From Prevotellaceae bacterium (GTDB taxonomy: Bacteria > Bacteroidota > Bacteroidia > Bacteroidales > Bacteroidaceae), in NCBI GenBank assembly GCA_021204885.1, contig JAJPYP010000157.1, positions 1 to 8,132 of the forward strand: a DNA stretch of 8,132 bases. The letters are read 5' to 3'. Below, one piece after another: positions 1-6,521 of the stretch. The position numbers and the translations under genes were made by a program. The notes under the pieces were generated by a model. The model worked only from the letters and a program-made list of their open reading frames with translations. It was not told the DNA's origin and searched no databases. The stretch's first letter is position 1. Every line of letters begins with the position of its first letter.

Positions 1-786
1 GTTGTAGCTTTGCACGGCCACGTAGTCTATCTTCGGGCCCACGCAAAGTGCCGTGTTCGACGGCAATGTCCATGGCGTGGTGGTCCATGCTATAAAATAA
101 GGTGTACCCCAAGCTGCCATCTCGGCACGCGGGTTTATCATCTTGAATTGCCCCGTCACGGTGGTGTCCTTCACGTCACGGTAACAGCCGGGCTGGTTCA
201 ACTCATGCGAGCTCAGTCCCGTTCCCGCAGCAGGCGAGTAAGGTTGGATGGTGTAGCCCTTGTAGAGCAACCCTTTCTTATAGAGTTGCTTCAAGAGCCA
301 CCACAAGGTCTCGATATAGCGGTTGTCGTAGGTGATGTAAGGCTCTTTCATGTCTACCCAGTAACCCATCTTGTGGGTCAGGTCCTCCCACTCGCGCGTG
401 TACTTCATCACATCCTTGCGGCAGGCGGCATTGTAGTCGACCACGGAGATGCGCTTGCCTATGTCCTCCTTGGTAATGCCCAACGCCTTCTCCACACCTA
501 ATTCCACAGGCAGTCCGTGTGTGTCCCAACCGGCCTTGCGCTTCACTTGGAAGCCCTTCATGGTCTTGTAACGGCAAAAGATGTCCTTGATGGAGCGTGC
601 CATCACATGGTGGATGCCCGGCATGCCGTTGGCCGAGGGAGGCCCTTCATAGAAGACAAAGGAAGGGAACCCTTCACGTTCCGTCATGCTTTTGGAGAAA
701 ACGTCGTTTTCATCCCAGCGTTTCAACACCTCCTTGTTGATGTCCGAGAGGTCAAATCTCTGGTATTCGGCAAACTTCTTACCCAT
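1..786 (-). CDS. ileS: Isoleucyl-tRNA synthetase, N-terminal part (truncated by window edge)
   Basis: Cytoplasmic class I aminoacyl-tRNA synthetase that charges tRNA-Ile with isoleucine. The frame opens at ATG 786 and stays open for 262 codons to base 1, so about the first quarter of a protein usually near 1,100 residues is present. The start MGKKFAEYQRFDLSDINKE is typical of Bacteroides IleS. The first class I signature is at residues 46-62 (EGPPSANGMPGIHHVMA), where the HIGH tetrapeptide reads GIHH. KAGWDTHGLPVE follows, and at 234-245 there is WTTTPWTLPSNT, the Thr-rich motif at the entry to the CP1 editing domain. The KMSKS motif would lie outside the window. The gene diverges from the plus-strand cell-division cluster. 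No frameshift is seen. Identification rests on motif and family recall and is very secure. Confidence 0.97.
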   Translation of the reverse strand, partial: MGKKFAEYQRFDLSDINKEVLKRWDENDVFSKSMTEREGFPSFVFYEGPPSANGMPGIHHVMARSIKDIFCRYKTMKGFQVKRKAGWDTHGLPVELGVEKALGITKEDIGKRISVVDYNAACRKDVMKYTREWEDLTHKMGYWVDMKEPYITYDNRYIETLWWLLKQLYKKGLLYKGYTIQPYSPAAGTGLSSHELNQPGCYRDVKDTTVTGQFKMINPRAEMAAWGTPYFIAWTTTPWTLPSNTALCVGPKIDYVAVQSYN

Positions 787-902
787 CGTCTTAGCTCTGT
801 TTATACAACCTGTGCTTTCAATGCGCGTGCTTTTCCGGAAGCACACGTCGGCAACCGTGCGGGGCAAGCCCGCAACACCTGCTTTTTGAGGCTGCAAATT
901 TA
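787..902 (-). promoter_or_regulatory. ileS promoter -7 box and structured leader
   Basis: On the minus strand TAAATTTG (902-895) matches the Bacteroidetes -7 consensus TAnnTTTG. No good TTG -33 element is found at the usual distance, so the promoter call is moderate. Transcription from here would give a leader of about 100 nt before ATG 786. The leader contains two perfect or near-perfect hairpins: 859-863 with 869-873 (GCGGG/CCCGC, 5-nt loop) and 824-832 with 839-847 (9 bp including one G-U pair, 6-nt loop). A second AAAGCACA copy nearer the start codon could compete for the arm of the latter hairpin. No T-box features are recognised. Confidence 0.5.
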
Positions 903-994
903 CAAAAAACTTGGATAATAGGCACCGTTTCTGTGATAAGAGCGAAAAAAAGCACTAAAAAGCGTAAGATTGAAGAGATTTCCCGATAAATATT

Positions 995-1024
995 TTTGTA
1001 ATCGATGGGTTTATCGTATTTTTG
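995..1024 (+). promoter_or_regulatory. Promoter of the zapB-like/zapA transcript
   Basis: TTTG at 995-998 (-33) and TATTTTTG at 1017-1024 (-7, matching TAnnTTTG) are separated by 18 nt, close to the Bacteroidetes housekeeping sigma spacing. The predicted transcription start near 1029-1030 lies just upstream of ATG 1045. This supports 1045 as the start codon over any earlier in-frame start, because an earlier start would be upstream of the promoter or inside it. Confidence 0.65.
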
Positions 1025-1044
1025 TGTACAATTTTGGTGTAGTA

Positions 1045-1338
1045 ATGACAGACGGGGAAAAGGAGCTATTGAATACCTTCGAAACCAAGTTGCGCCATCT
1101 GATTTATCTGTATGAAGAATCGGAGCGCAAGAACGGGGAGTTAAGGCAGCTTCTGGCCGACGGGCAGGCTCAGTACAAGAAGCTTGAGGAGGCTTACGGC
1201 ACGCTGCGACAGGACTACACGAACCTAAAAACTGCTGCGACAATCAGCCTTAACGGCAGCGACGTGAAAGAGACGAAGCTGCGATTGTCAAAATTAGTGC
1301 GTGAAGTCGACAAGTGCATCGCTTTGATGGACGACTGA
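1045..1338 (+). CDS. Small coiled-coil protein encoded upstream of zapA (ZapB-like candidate)
   Basis: This 97-residue soluble protein begins MTDGEKELLNTFETKLRHL. Residues about 8-60 are rich in Glu, Lys, Leu and Gln with heptad-like hydrophobic spacing, consistent with a coiled coil. The C-terminal part (TISLNGSDVKETK, then LSKLVREVDKCIALMDD) resembles a block I recall from Bacteroides proteins encoded just before zapA. It ends 10 nt before the zapA start, so the two are almost certainly co-transcribed from the promoter at 995-1024. By position and composition it may be a division-ring accessory protein acting with ZapA, similar in type to ZapB; this is inference, as no enzymatic motif is visible. 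A TTG at 970 in the same frame would add 25 residues but lies upstream of the promoter, so ATG 1045 is preferred. No strong Shine-Dalgarno is present, as is common in this phylum. Confidence 0.85.
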   Translation: MTDGEKELLNTFETKLRHLIYLYEESERKNGELRQLLADGQAQYKKLEEAYGTLRQDYTNLKTAATISLNGSDVKETKLRLSKLVREVDKCIALMDD

Positions 1339-1348
1339 TAGAGGATGT

Positions 1349-1639
1349 ATGGACGATAAGATAAAGATAAACCTGCAAATGGCAGGTAGCTCCTACCCGC
1401 TCACTATAGACCGCAAGGATGAAGAGCGGGTGCGGGAAGCCGCCAAACAGGTGGATCTCAGGTTCACGGCATACAGGGAGTATTACCCGGAAGTCTCTCC
1501 TGAAAGGATTATGGTCATGGTGGCCTATCAATTCGCATTGGAGGACCTAAAGTGGGAAGGACGGCACGATACTACCCCTTATGCCACAAAGATAAAAGAG
1601 CTGACGGCACTCTTGGACACTTGCTTCAACGACAAGTAA
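1349..1639 (+). CDS. zapA: Cell division protein ZapA
   Basis: This 96-residue protein (MDDKIKINLQMAGSSYPLTI) fits ZapA, which binds FtsZ at midcell and cross-links FtsZ protofilaments. The N-terminal segment of about 45 residues has the beta-hairpin pattern of the ZapA head domain: alternating hydrophobics, the RKDEERVREAAKQVD stretch, then the start of a long helix. ERIMVMVAYQFALEDLKW (52-69) matches the conserved helical region, and the rest is a C-terminal coiled coil for tetramer formation. Length is normal for the family (about 90-110 residues). It follows the small coiled-coil gene by 10 nt and precedes rny by about 130 nt, an order I recall from Bacteroides genomes. A weak purine stretch (GAGG, 1341-1344) is the only ribosome-binding sequence seen. 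Confidence 0.93.
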   Translation: MDDKIKINLQMAGSSYPLTIDRKDEERVREAAKQVDLRFTAYREYYPEVSPERIMVMVAYQFALEDLKWEGRHDTTPYATKIKELTALLDTCFNDK

Positions 1640-1685
1640 GTCATTTCCCGGATGTGGTTGCCCGGCTTTATAGAAAATAGTTCGC

Positions 1686-1741
1686 GCACTGTATCAAGGC
1701 CATTCCGCCCAAGTGGAAGCGCCCTAAGTACAGTGCTTTTT
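1686..1741 (+). terminator. Long imperfect hairpin with T-tract between zapA and rny (terminator or attenuator)
   Basis: GCACTGTA (1686-1693) pairs perfectly with TACAGTGC (1729-1736). Inside, GGC (1698-1700) pairs with GCC (1721-1723) and TTCC (1703-1706) with GGAA (1715-1718), giving an elongated stem with internal bulges. TTTTT follows at 1737-1741. This has the form of an intrinsic terminator for zapA on the plus strand. Only 26 nt separate it from the rny start and no promoter is visible there. The hairpin may therefore act as an attenuator or processing site in a transcript that continues into rny. Confidence 0.6.
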
Positions 1742-1767
1742 ATTTATATATTAAACCAAACAAAACA

Positions 1768-3306
1768 ATGACAACAGTATCCATAGTAGTATCCATTGTC
1801 TGTTTCTTGATAGGGGGAATCCTGTCATACCTCTTCTTCAGGTACGGGTTGAAAACCAAATACGACAACATCCTCAAAGAGGCCGAGACCGAGGCCGAAG
1901 TGATTAAGAAGAACAAGCTGCTCGAGGTGAAGGAGAAGTTCCTCAACAAGAAAGCCGATTTGGAGAAAGAGGTGGCCGCCCGCAACCAGAAGATACAGCA
2001 AGCCGAGAACAAGCTCAAGCAACGCGAGCTCGTACTTACCCAACGGCAAGAGGAGATACAGCGCAAGAAGCAAGAGAACGAGACCTTCAAGGAGAACCTC
2101 GACGCGCAATTGGTCGTCATAGAGAAGAAGAAAGAGGAGCTTGACCACTTGCAACGCCAGCAGATAGAGAAGCTCGAAGCCATCTCGGGCCTCTCGGCCG
2201 AAGAAGCCAAGGAACGCATGGTGGAGTCACTCAAGGAGGAGGCCAAGACACAGGCGCAGTCCTACATCAACGACATCATGGACGAGGCCAAGCTCACCGC
2301 CGGCAAGGAGGCCAAGCGCATCGTCATCCAGTCCATCCAGCGGGTAGCCACCGAAACGGCCATCGAGAACTCCGTCACCGTGTTCCACATCGAGTCCGAT
2401 GAGATCAAGGGCCGCATCATAGGCCGTGAAGGCCGCAACATACGTGCCTTGGAAGCCGCGACGGGCGTGGAGATTGTGGTAGACGACACGCCCGAAGCCA
2501 TCGTCCTCTCCGCCTTCGACCCCGTGCGCCGAGAGATTGCCCGCCTGGCCCTGCACCAATTGGTTACCGACGGACGCATTCACCCCGCCCGCATAGAAGA
2601 GGTGGTGGCCAAGGTGCGCAAGCAAGTGGAAGAGGAGATTATAGAGACCGGCAAGCGCACCACCATCGACCTTGGCATCCACGGGCTGCACCCCGAACTC
2701 ATCCGCATCATAGGCAAAATGAAATACCGTTCCTCTTACGGACAGAACCTGTTGCAGCACGCGCGTGAAACCGCCAACCTATGCGCCGTCATGGCCTCCG
2801 AGTTAGGATTGAACCCCAAGAAGGCGAAACGTGCCGGCCTGCTGCACGATATAGGCAAGGTGCCCGATGAAGAGCCCGAACTGCCGCACGCCCTTTATGG
2901 CATGAAGTTAGCCGAGAAGTTCAAGGAGAAGCCCGATATATGCAACGCCATCGGCGCCCACCACGACGAGGTGGAGATGAACACCCTCTTGGCTCCCATT
3001 GTGCAAGTGTGCGACGCCATATCGGGCGCCCGTCCCGGTGCCCGCCGTGAAATCGTCGAGGCCTACATCAAGCGGCTCAACGATTTGGAACAATTGGCCA
3101 TGTCCTATCCCGGCGTCACCAAGACCTACGCCATCCAAGCCGGCCGCGAGTTGCGCGTCATTGTAGGTGCCGACAAGATAGACGACAAGCAGACCGAGAA
3201 CCTGTCGGGTGAAATCGCCAAGAAGATACAAGACGAGATGACCTATCCGGGGCAAGTGAAGATTACCGTCATCAGGGAGACAAGGGCGGTAAGCTACGCC
3301 AAGTAA
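1768..3306 (+). CDS. rny: Ribonuclease Y (membrane-anchored endoribonuclease)
   Basis: This 512-residue protein has the full RNase Y architecture; the enzyme starts decay of mRNAs with 5'-monophosphate ends at the inner membrane. Residues 4-25 form one hydrophobic transmembrane segment ([20 protein letters not shown]). Residues about 30-165 are a long charged coiled coil. The KH RNA-binding domain follows at about 205-265, with [10 protein letters not shown] at 215-224. The HD phosphohydrolase domain has QHARE (H331), LLHDIGK (H360, D361), AHHDEVE (H398, H399, D400) and D416 in [11 protein letters not shown], so the metal ligands appear intact. Length matches the family (about 510-520). ATG 1768 is preceded by an A-rich leader with no Shine-Dalgarno, and it places the membrane anchor at the very N-terminus as expected. 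Convergent with the fusion gene downstream. Confidence 0.97.
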   Translation: MTTVSIVVSIVCFLIGGILSYLFFRYGLKTKYDNILKEAETEAEVIKKNKLLEVKEKFLNKKADLEKEVAARNQKIQQAENKLKQRELVLTQRQEEIQRKKQENETFKENLDAQLVVIEKKKEELDHLQRQQIEKLEAISGLSAEEAKERMVESLKEEAKTQAQSYINDIMDEAKLTAGKEAKRIVIQSIQRVATETAIENSVTVFHIESDEIKGRIIGREGRNIRALEAATGVEIVVDDTPEAIVLSAFDPVRREIARLALHQLVTDGRIHPARIEEVVAKVRKQVEEEIIETGKRTTIDLGIHGLHPELIRIIGKMKYRSSYGQNLLQHARETANLCAVMASELGLNPKKAKRAGLLHDIGKVPDEEPELPHALYGMKLAEKFKEKPDICNAIGAHHDEVEMNTLLAPIVQVCDAISGARPGARREIVEAYIKRLNDLEQLAMSYPGVTKTYAIQAGRELRVIVGADKIDDKQTENLSGEIAKKIQDEMTYPGQVKITVIRETRAVSYAK

Positions 3307-3529
3307 CCGCAGGCGCACTATATATATAAGGTATAAGGCCGTCCTTGGTGAGCCACAGTTCGGGCTTGTATTCATCCTCCAAGAACTCGTATCTCAAGTT
3401 ATCCGACAGGGCGAAGTCATACCGCCCTGAAGAGCTGTTGAAGCGGCCGTTTGAAAGGACCGTCACCGGTTTCTGCCCTTGCTTCGCGGTGGACGGATTG
3501 TTCCAGAGCGCCAAGCGCAAAAAGTCGGA
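3278..3529 (-). pseudogene. Possible C-terminal gene remnant after the fusion gene stop
   Basis: In the same minus-strand frame as the fusion gene, directly after its TAA (3532-3530), the frame stays open for about 83 codons. The first 70 or so read like a folded protein rather than random translation (for example RFNSSSGRYDFALSDNLRYE and EYKPELWLTKDGL). There is no ATG, only TTG codons near the beginning, and the last residues are simply the antisense of the rny 3' end. This could be the tail of a lost gene, a read-through extension, or chance. No family was recognised. Confidence 0.22.
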
Positions 3530-6049
3530 TTATTTATCCGCTATGCCGATGCCCGCCGGCTCCATCTCGCAATACCGCGCGAACCATTGCCGCTTTTCGG
3601 GCGTGTCAATGGGGTCGTACTCGCTGATGATACACCCGCTCGTAAGGTCGTCGGCCAAGGCAAGGATAAGGTTGGAGAGTTCTAACGTCTCTTCAAACCC
3701 GCGCCCGTCGGGGCAGAAGAGGCGCTGCGCCTTGATGGCTTCATAACCATAGACGGCACCCATCATGTTGCCCGTTATCGAGCCGGTTGAATCGCTGTCG
3801 CCGTCGTGGTTCACCGCCGCCACGATGGCCTCTTTCATGCTGTCGATGTGCCGCACGGTGCAGAAAAGCGCGATGGCCCACGCCTCGTCGGCCACCCAGC
3901 CTTCACCCAGCTTGGATATCGCTTCGGCATCGGCCATGTCACCATGCGCCAAGCGCACAGCCAGCTCGCTCAACGCCCTTAATGACCGCCTCTCCGCTTC
4001 ATATTCCCCTTTATACGTCACGGCGAGCGCGTCGAGGGTCTCGCTTACGATGGTGTCTATCCGTTCCTTTACCTGCTCCACGGTAAGCGGCACCACTTTG
4101 GAGAGGAAGACGGTGAGCAAGGCGGCAGGCAGGAAGCCAAGGGGATGCTTGTGCGTAACCCACGCTATCTCCGCCCCGGCCCGCACCAACCTTTCAAGGT
4201 CGTATCCGTCTTCTCCTTTTGCCGCATAAGCCGCTTGCAGCAATCCCATCGGTGCCACGCGCATGATGCCGCCGCACCCTTTGCTGTAGTTGTCAGGCTC
4301 TCTCCTCTCGAGCAGGTCGGCACAGGCACTCATGCAAGTGGAACCGGGCGCACGGCGGTGTGCCAACTCGGGCAAATCGCGCAACCAAGTGTCCTTGCCA
4401 CGACTCTTTATATCAGCCTTAAGCGTCTGGGTATAATACCAATCCTTATAGGCAGACAACACATATCCCTCAGGATTACCGCCAATGCCCCGCATATATC
4501 CGCGCGTCAAGCCCATCAGCATGCCGTTGGCGGTAAAGAGCGTCATTTGCGTGTCGTCGCTCACCAAGGCCTTGCCGCTGTGAGGGTCTATCTCGAACTG
4601 TGTGATGCCGCCCGCCCCATACATGGAGAGCATGCCCTGCCGCGTCATGAACTCTACGGGATAACCCAACGCATCGCCCGCCGCGCCCGCCATGAGCGAG
4701 CCGCGTATGCAGTCGGCCACGCGCCGTCTCATCAGCCGGGATTGGTTCAAGTGGTCTATAAACAGCCCTATGAATTTGACCTGACCATCCGTGTCGGGCG
4801 TGTCGCGCCAAGCCGATTTGGGCATGACGGAGAAGCGTGCGCGTAGCGACCGAAGCACGCCCTCCAACGTGGGATGCGCCTCCTTCGAGGCCAAGTAACA
4901 AGCCGCAATCATGCCCGTGCGCCCCGTGCCTCCCCAACAATGCAGGTACACGTCGCCGCCCCGTCTTGACAAACTCTCTATACGTTCGAGCAGCCTTTCC
5001 ACGCCCGTTATGGATCCGGGCGTGCCGCAATCGGGTATCGGGAAGCGATGGTGACTTACCTCCTTTGGAAGCGACTCACAGTAAGGGTTCAGTTCCCCCT
5101 CCACGGTCAAGTCCACGAAGTGGCGCACGCCAAAGTGCACCATTTGGGCCAACTTCATCTTCGCCATGTCACCATTCTTGTCGCCCGGATATTCCCCGGC
5201 ATAAAAGTGCTTGTCTAACGGATACGACTGGTAAAGCGGACGGGCAAGAAAAGCCTCAAAACGGTCGTTGATGTCGAGCAAGTCGGGCTGGAGCAACCGG
5301 CGGCACCGCGCTATGACCGCTTGTGGGATGGATGCGTCGGGGTCTGTTCCATCGGCACCGCCCGCCATCGCGATGGAAGTGGTCATACAGCCGATGGTGT
5401 CTGAATCGCCACCCATGGAGATGGCCAGCCGCAACGCCCCGCAAGCGTCGTCGCGTTGCAAGAAAGCCATGATGGCCACGGGCACGCTGCCTTGGCAAGT
5501 AACGTCGAAAGTGTAGCCCGCCCTTATCTTCTCGAGCTTTATATCAAGGTCATACCCGAACGTGCGCTCCACATACGCCTTGATTTTCTCCTTGGCCTTG
5601 CGCCCCTCTTGCTTGCAGAGATAGACGGCCGCCGCGATGGCTTGCGCCCCCTTGATGCCTTCGGGATGATTGTGCGTGACCGATGCCGTGACACGCGCCA
5701 GCTCCAATGCCTCTTCAAGCGACGTGGCATACAGCCCCACCGGACTCACGCGCATGGCCGACCCGTTGCCATAGCTTCCATACGGCCGGGGGTTGTCCAT
5801 ATAGAGCCACTCCTTGAACCTGCCGCCATAACCGGCACGCGGATACTTATGCCCCAAGCACTGCATGCACTCCACAAGCGTCTCCTCGCGGTGCCAAGGG
5901 TCGGTCATCAGCCACTTGGCCACCGCCAACGTCATCACCGTGTCGTCCGTGAAACGGCTACCCTCGGGCACCATCTCAAACTCCTCTGTCTTGATATTGT
6001 TCCACTCCCTTGTCGAGCCTACAATATCGCCTATAATCGCTCCCAACAT
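3530..6049 (-). CDS. Three-domain fusion: ADP-ribosylglycohydrolase, CX5R phosphatase, ADP-ribosylglycohydrolase
   Basis: A continuous 839-residue frame from ATG 6049, with no signal peptide or membrane segment, so probably cytoplasmic. Residues 1-267 are a DraG/ARH-type ADP-ribosylglycohydrolase: MLGAIIGDIVGS start, metal-binding TDDT (34-37), HNHPEG (126-131) and GGDSDT (213-218). Residues about 270-440 are a tyrosine/dual-specificity-type phosphatase: FYAGEYP (282-288), candidate general acid D340 in IPDCG, and P-loop HCWGGTGRTG (370-379) with nucleophile C371 and R377. Residues about 443-839 are a second, longer ADP-ribosylglycohydrolase: RGSLMAGAAGDALG, SDDTQM (497-502), GGIMRVAP (593-600), THKHPLG (632-638) and DGDSDSTG (749-756). 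The two hydrolase domains differ clearly, so this is not a recent duplication. The frame continues 86 codons further upstream, but that part runs through the repeat array and is unlike protein; the ARH family usually begins at this ATG. Substrate unknown: ADP-ribosylated protein, nucleic acid or small molecule are all possible. Confidence 0.9.
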   Translation of the reverse strand: MLGAIIGDIVGSTREWNNIKTEEFEMVPEGSRFTDDTVMTLAVAKWLMTDPWHREETLVECMQCLGHKYPRAGYGGRFKEWLYMDNPRPYGSYGNGSAMRVSPVGLYATSLEEALELARVTASVTHNHPEGIKGAQAIAAAVYLCKQEGRKAKEKIKAYVERTFGYDLDIKLEKIRAGYTFDVTCQGSVPVAIMAFLQRDDACGALRLAISMGGDSDTIGCMTTSIAMAGGADGTDPDASIPQAVIARCRRLLQPDLLDINDRFEAFLARPLYQSYPLDKHFYAGEYPGDKNGDMAKMKLAQMVHFGVRHFVDLTVEGELNPYCESLPKEVSHHRFPIPDCGTPGSITGVERLLERIESLSRRGGDVYLHCWGGTGRTGMIAACYLASKEAHPTLEGVLRSLRARFSVMPKSAWRDTPDTDGQVKFIGLFIDHLNQSRLMRRRVADCIRGSLMAGAAGDALGYPVEFMTRQGMLSMYGAGGITQFEIDPHSGKALVSDDTQMTLFTANGMLMGLTRGYMRGIGGNPEGYVLSAYKDWYYTQTLKADIKSRGKDTWLRDLPELAHRRAPGSTCMSACADLLERREPDNYSKGCGGIMRVAPMGLLQAAYAAKGEDGYDLERLVRAGAEIAWVTHKHPLGFLPAALLTVFLSKVVPLTVEQVKERIDTIVSETLDALAVTYKGEYEAERRSLRALSELAVRLAHGDMADAEAISKLGEGWVADEAWAIALFCTVRHIDSMKEAIVAAVNHDGDSDSTGSITGNMMGAVYGYEAIKAQRLFCPDGRGFEETLELSNLILALADDLTSGCIISEYDPIDTPEKRQWFARYCEMEPAGIGIADK

Positions 6050-6260
6050 ATTGCCAAAATCTTTATTTGCATTACCCTTTGATGCGGAAAGAACGGCCTG
6101 AGTAACCTGTTCCCCCGACCATTTGTTTCTCGTTCTTCGTGCATAGTTAAGACATAAAACAATCTCCTCCAAATGTTTGGCCTGTTTTTTATGCAAACGG
6201 GATGGAAATGGAATGGAAACGGGTGTAAAAGCACTATGCATGTGGTAACGCAGATGTATC
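6050..6260 (-). other. Intergenic region upstream of the fusion gene
   Basis: Between the repeat array and ATG 6049 there are about 210 nt with no convincing gene and no clean Bacteroidetes promoter. The closest match on the minus strand is AACATTTG preceded by TTTG, with poor spacing. A purine-rich GGAGGAG on the minus strand (6170-6164) is followed by ATG TCT TAA, a two-codon reading frame (6155-6147). This may be chance, as Shine-Dalgarno sequences are little used in this phylum. How the fusion gene is transcribed is not evident from sequence. Confidence 0.3.
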
Positions 6261-6521
6261 GAAGCGCTTCGGCAGTTCTGTCGGGGCGCTTCGGCAGTTC
6301 TGTTCAAGCGCTTCGGCAGTACCTGTTCAAGCGCTTCGGCAGTACCTGTTCAAGCGCTTCAGCAGTACCTGTTCAAGCGCTTCGGCAGGGTCTGTTCAAG
6401 CGCTTCGGCAGGGTCTATCGAAGCGCTTCGGCAGGTGTTATCGAAGCGCTTCGATAGATACTATGCAAGCGCTTCGATACGACTTAACGAATGCATTCCT
6501 TATACCCTAACGAATGCATTC
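6261..6521. repeat. Tandem array of 12 palindrome-centred units, 22-23 bp period
   Basis: Twelve units carry a central tetramer starting at 6264, 6286, 6308, 6331, 6354, 6377, 6400, 6423, 6446, 6469, 6492 and 6515, so the steps are 22, 22 and then nine times 23 bp. The core is the palindrome AAGCGCTT in units 1 and 3-10 and AATGCATT in units 11-12; unit 2 is degenerate (GGGCGCTT). Units 1-8 continue with GGCAG or AGCAG, then a variable tail such as TACCTG or GGTCTG. Units 9-10 continue with GATA. Unit 9 extends to an 18-bp perfect palindrome, TATCGAAGCGCTTCGATA (6439-6456). The final unit overlaps the last codons of dinB. The period is not a multiple of three and translations are low-complexity, so the array is not coding apart from that overlap. 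Confidence 0.95.

Noticed and set aside
787..902. T-box riboswitch before ileS
   Set aside because: No T-box consensus, specifier loop or terminator/antiterminator pair could be found in the short leader.
10..918. Plus-strand reading frames opposite ileS
   Set aside because: They are antisense shadows; the minus strand has an unbroken, motif-rich IleS sequence.
970..1044. 25-residue extension of the small coiled-coil protein from a TTG start
   Set aside because: It overlaps the predicted promoter (995-1024), is Tyr/Arg/Phe-rich unlike the rest, and ATG 1045 is well placed.
1658..1685. Dedicated rny promoter (TTG followed 17 nt later by TAGTTCGC)
   Set aside because: The -7 candidate matches only half of TAnnTTTG and the start would fall inside the hairpin arm.
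1640..1767. 6S RNA gene downstream of zapA, as in proteobacteria
   Set aside because: The structured segment is only about 50 nt and lacks the long double stem with a central bubble expected of 6S RNA; from memory, Bacteroidales 6S lies near rplT instead.
6031..6144. 37-residue minus-strand frame overlapping the fusion gene start
   Set aside because: Arg-rich and without recognisable features; most likely chance in the leader.
6050..6307. N-terminal extension of 86 codons on the fusion protein
   Set aside because: It begins inside the repeat array and reads unlike any domain; the ARH fold starts at MLGAIIGD from ATG 6049.
6173..6457. Plus-strand reading frame across the palindromic repeats
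   Set aside because: It is a translation of the tandem array: low complexity, a repeating 23-residue pattern, no start signal or family.
6261..6521. CRISPR array
   Set aside because: The period is only 22-23 bp, spacers are 13-15 bp and similar to each other rather than unique, and no cas genes are nearby.
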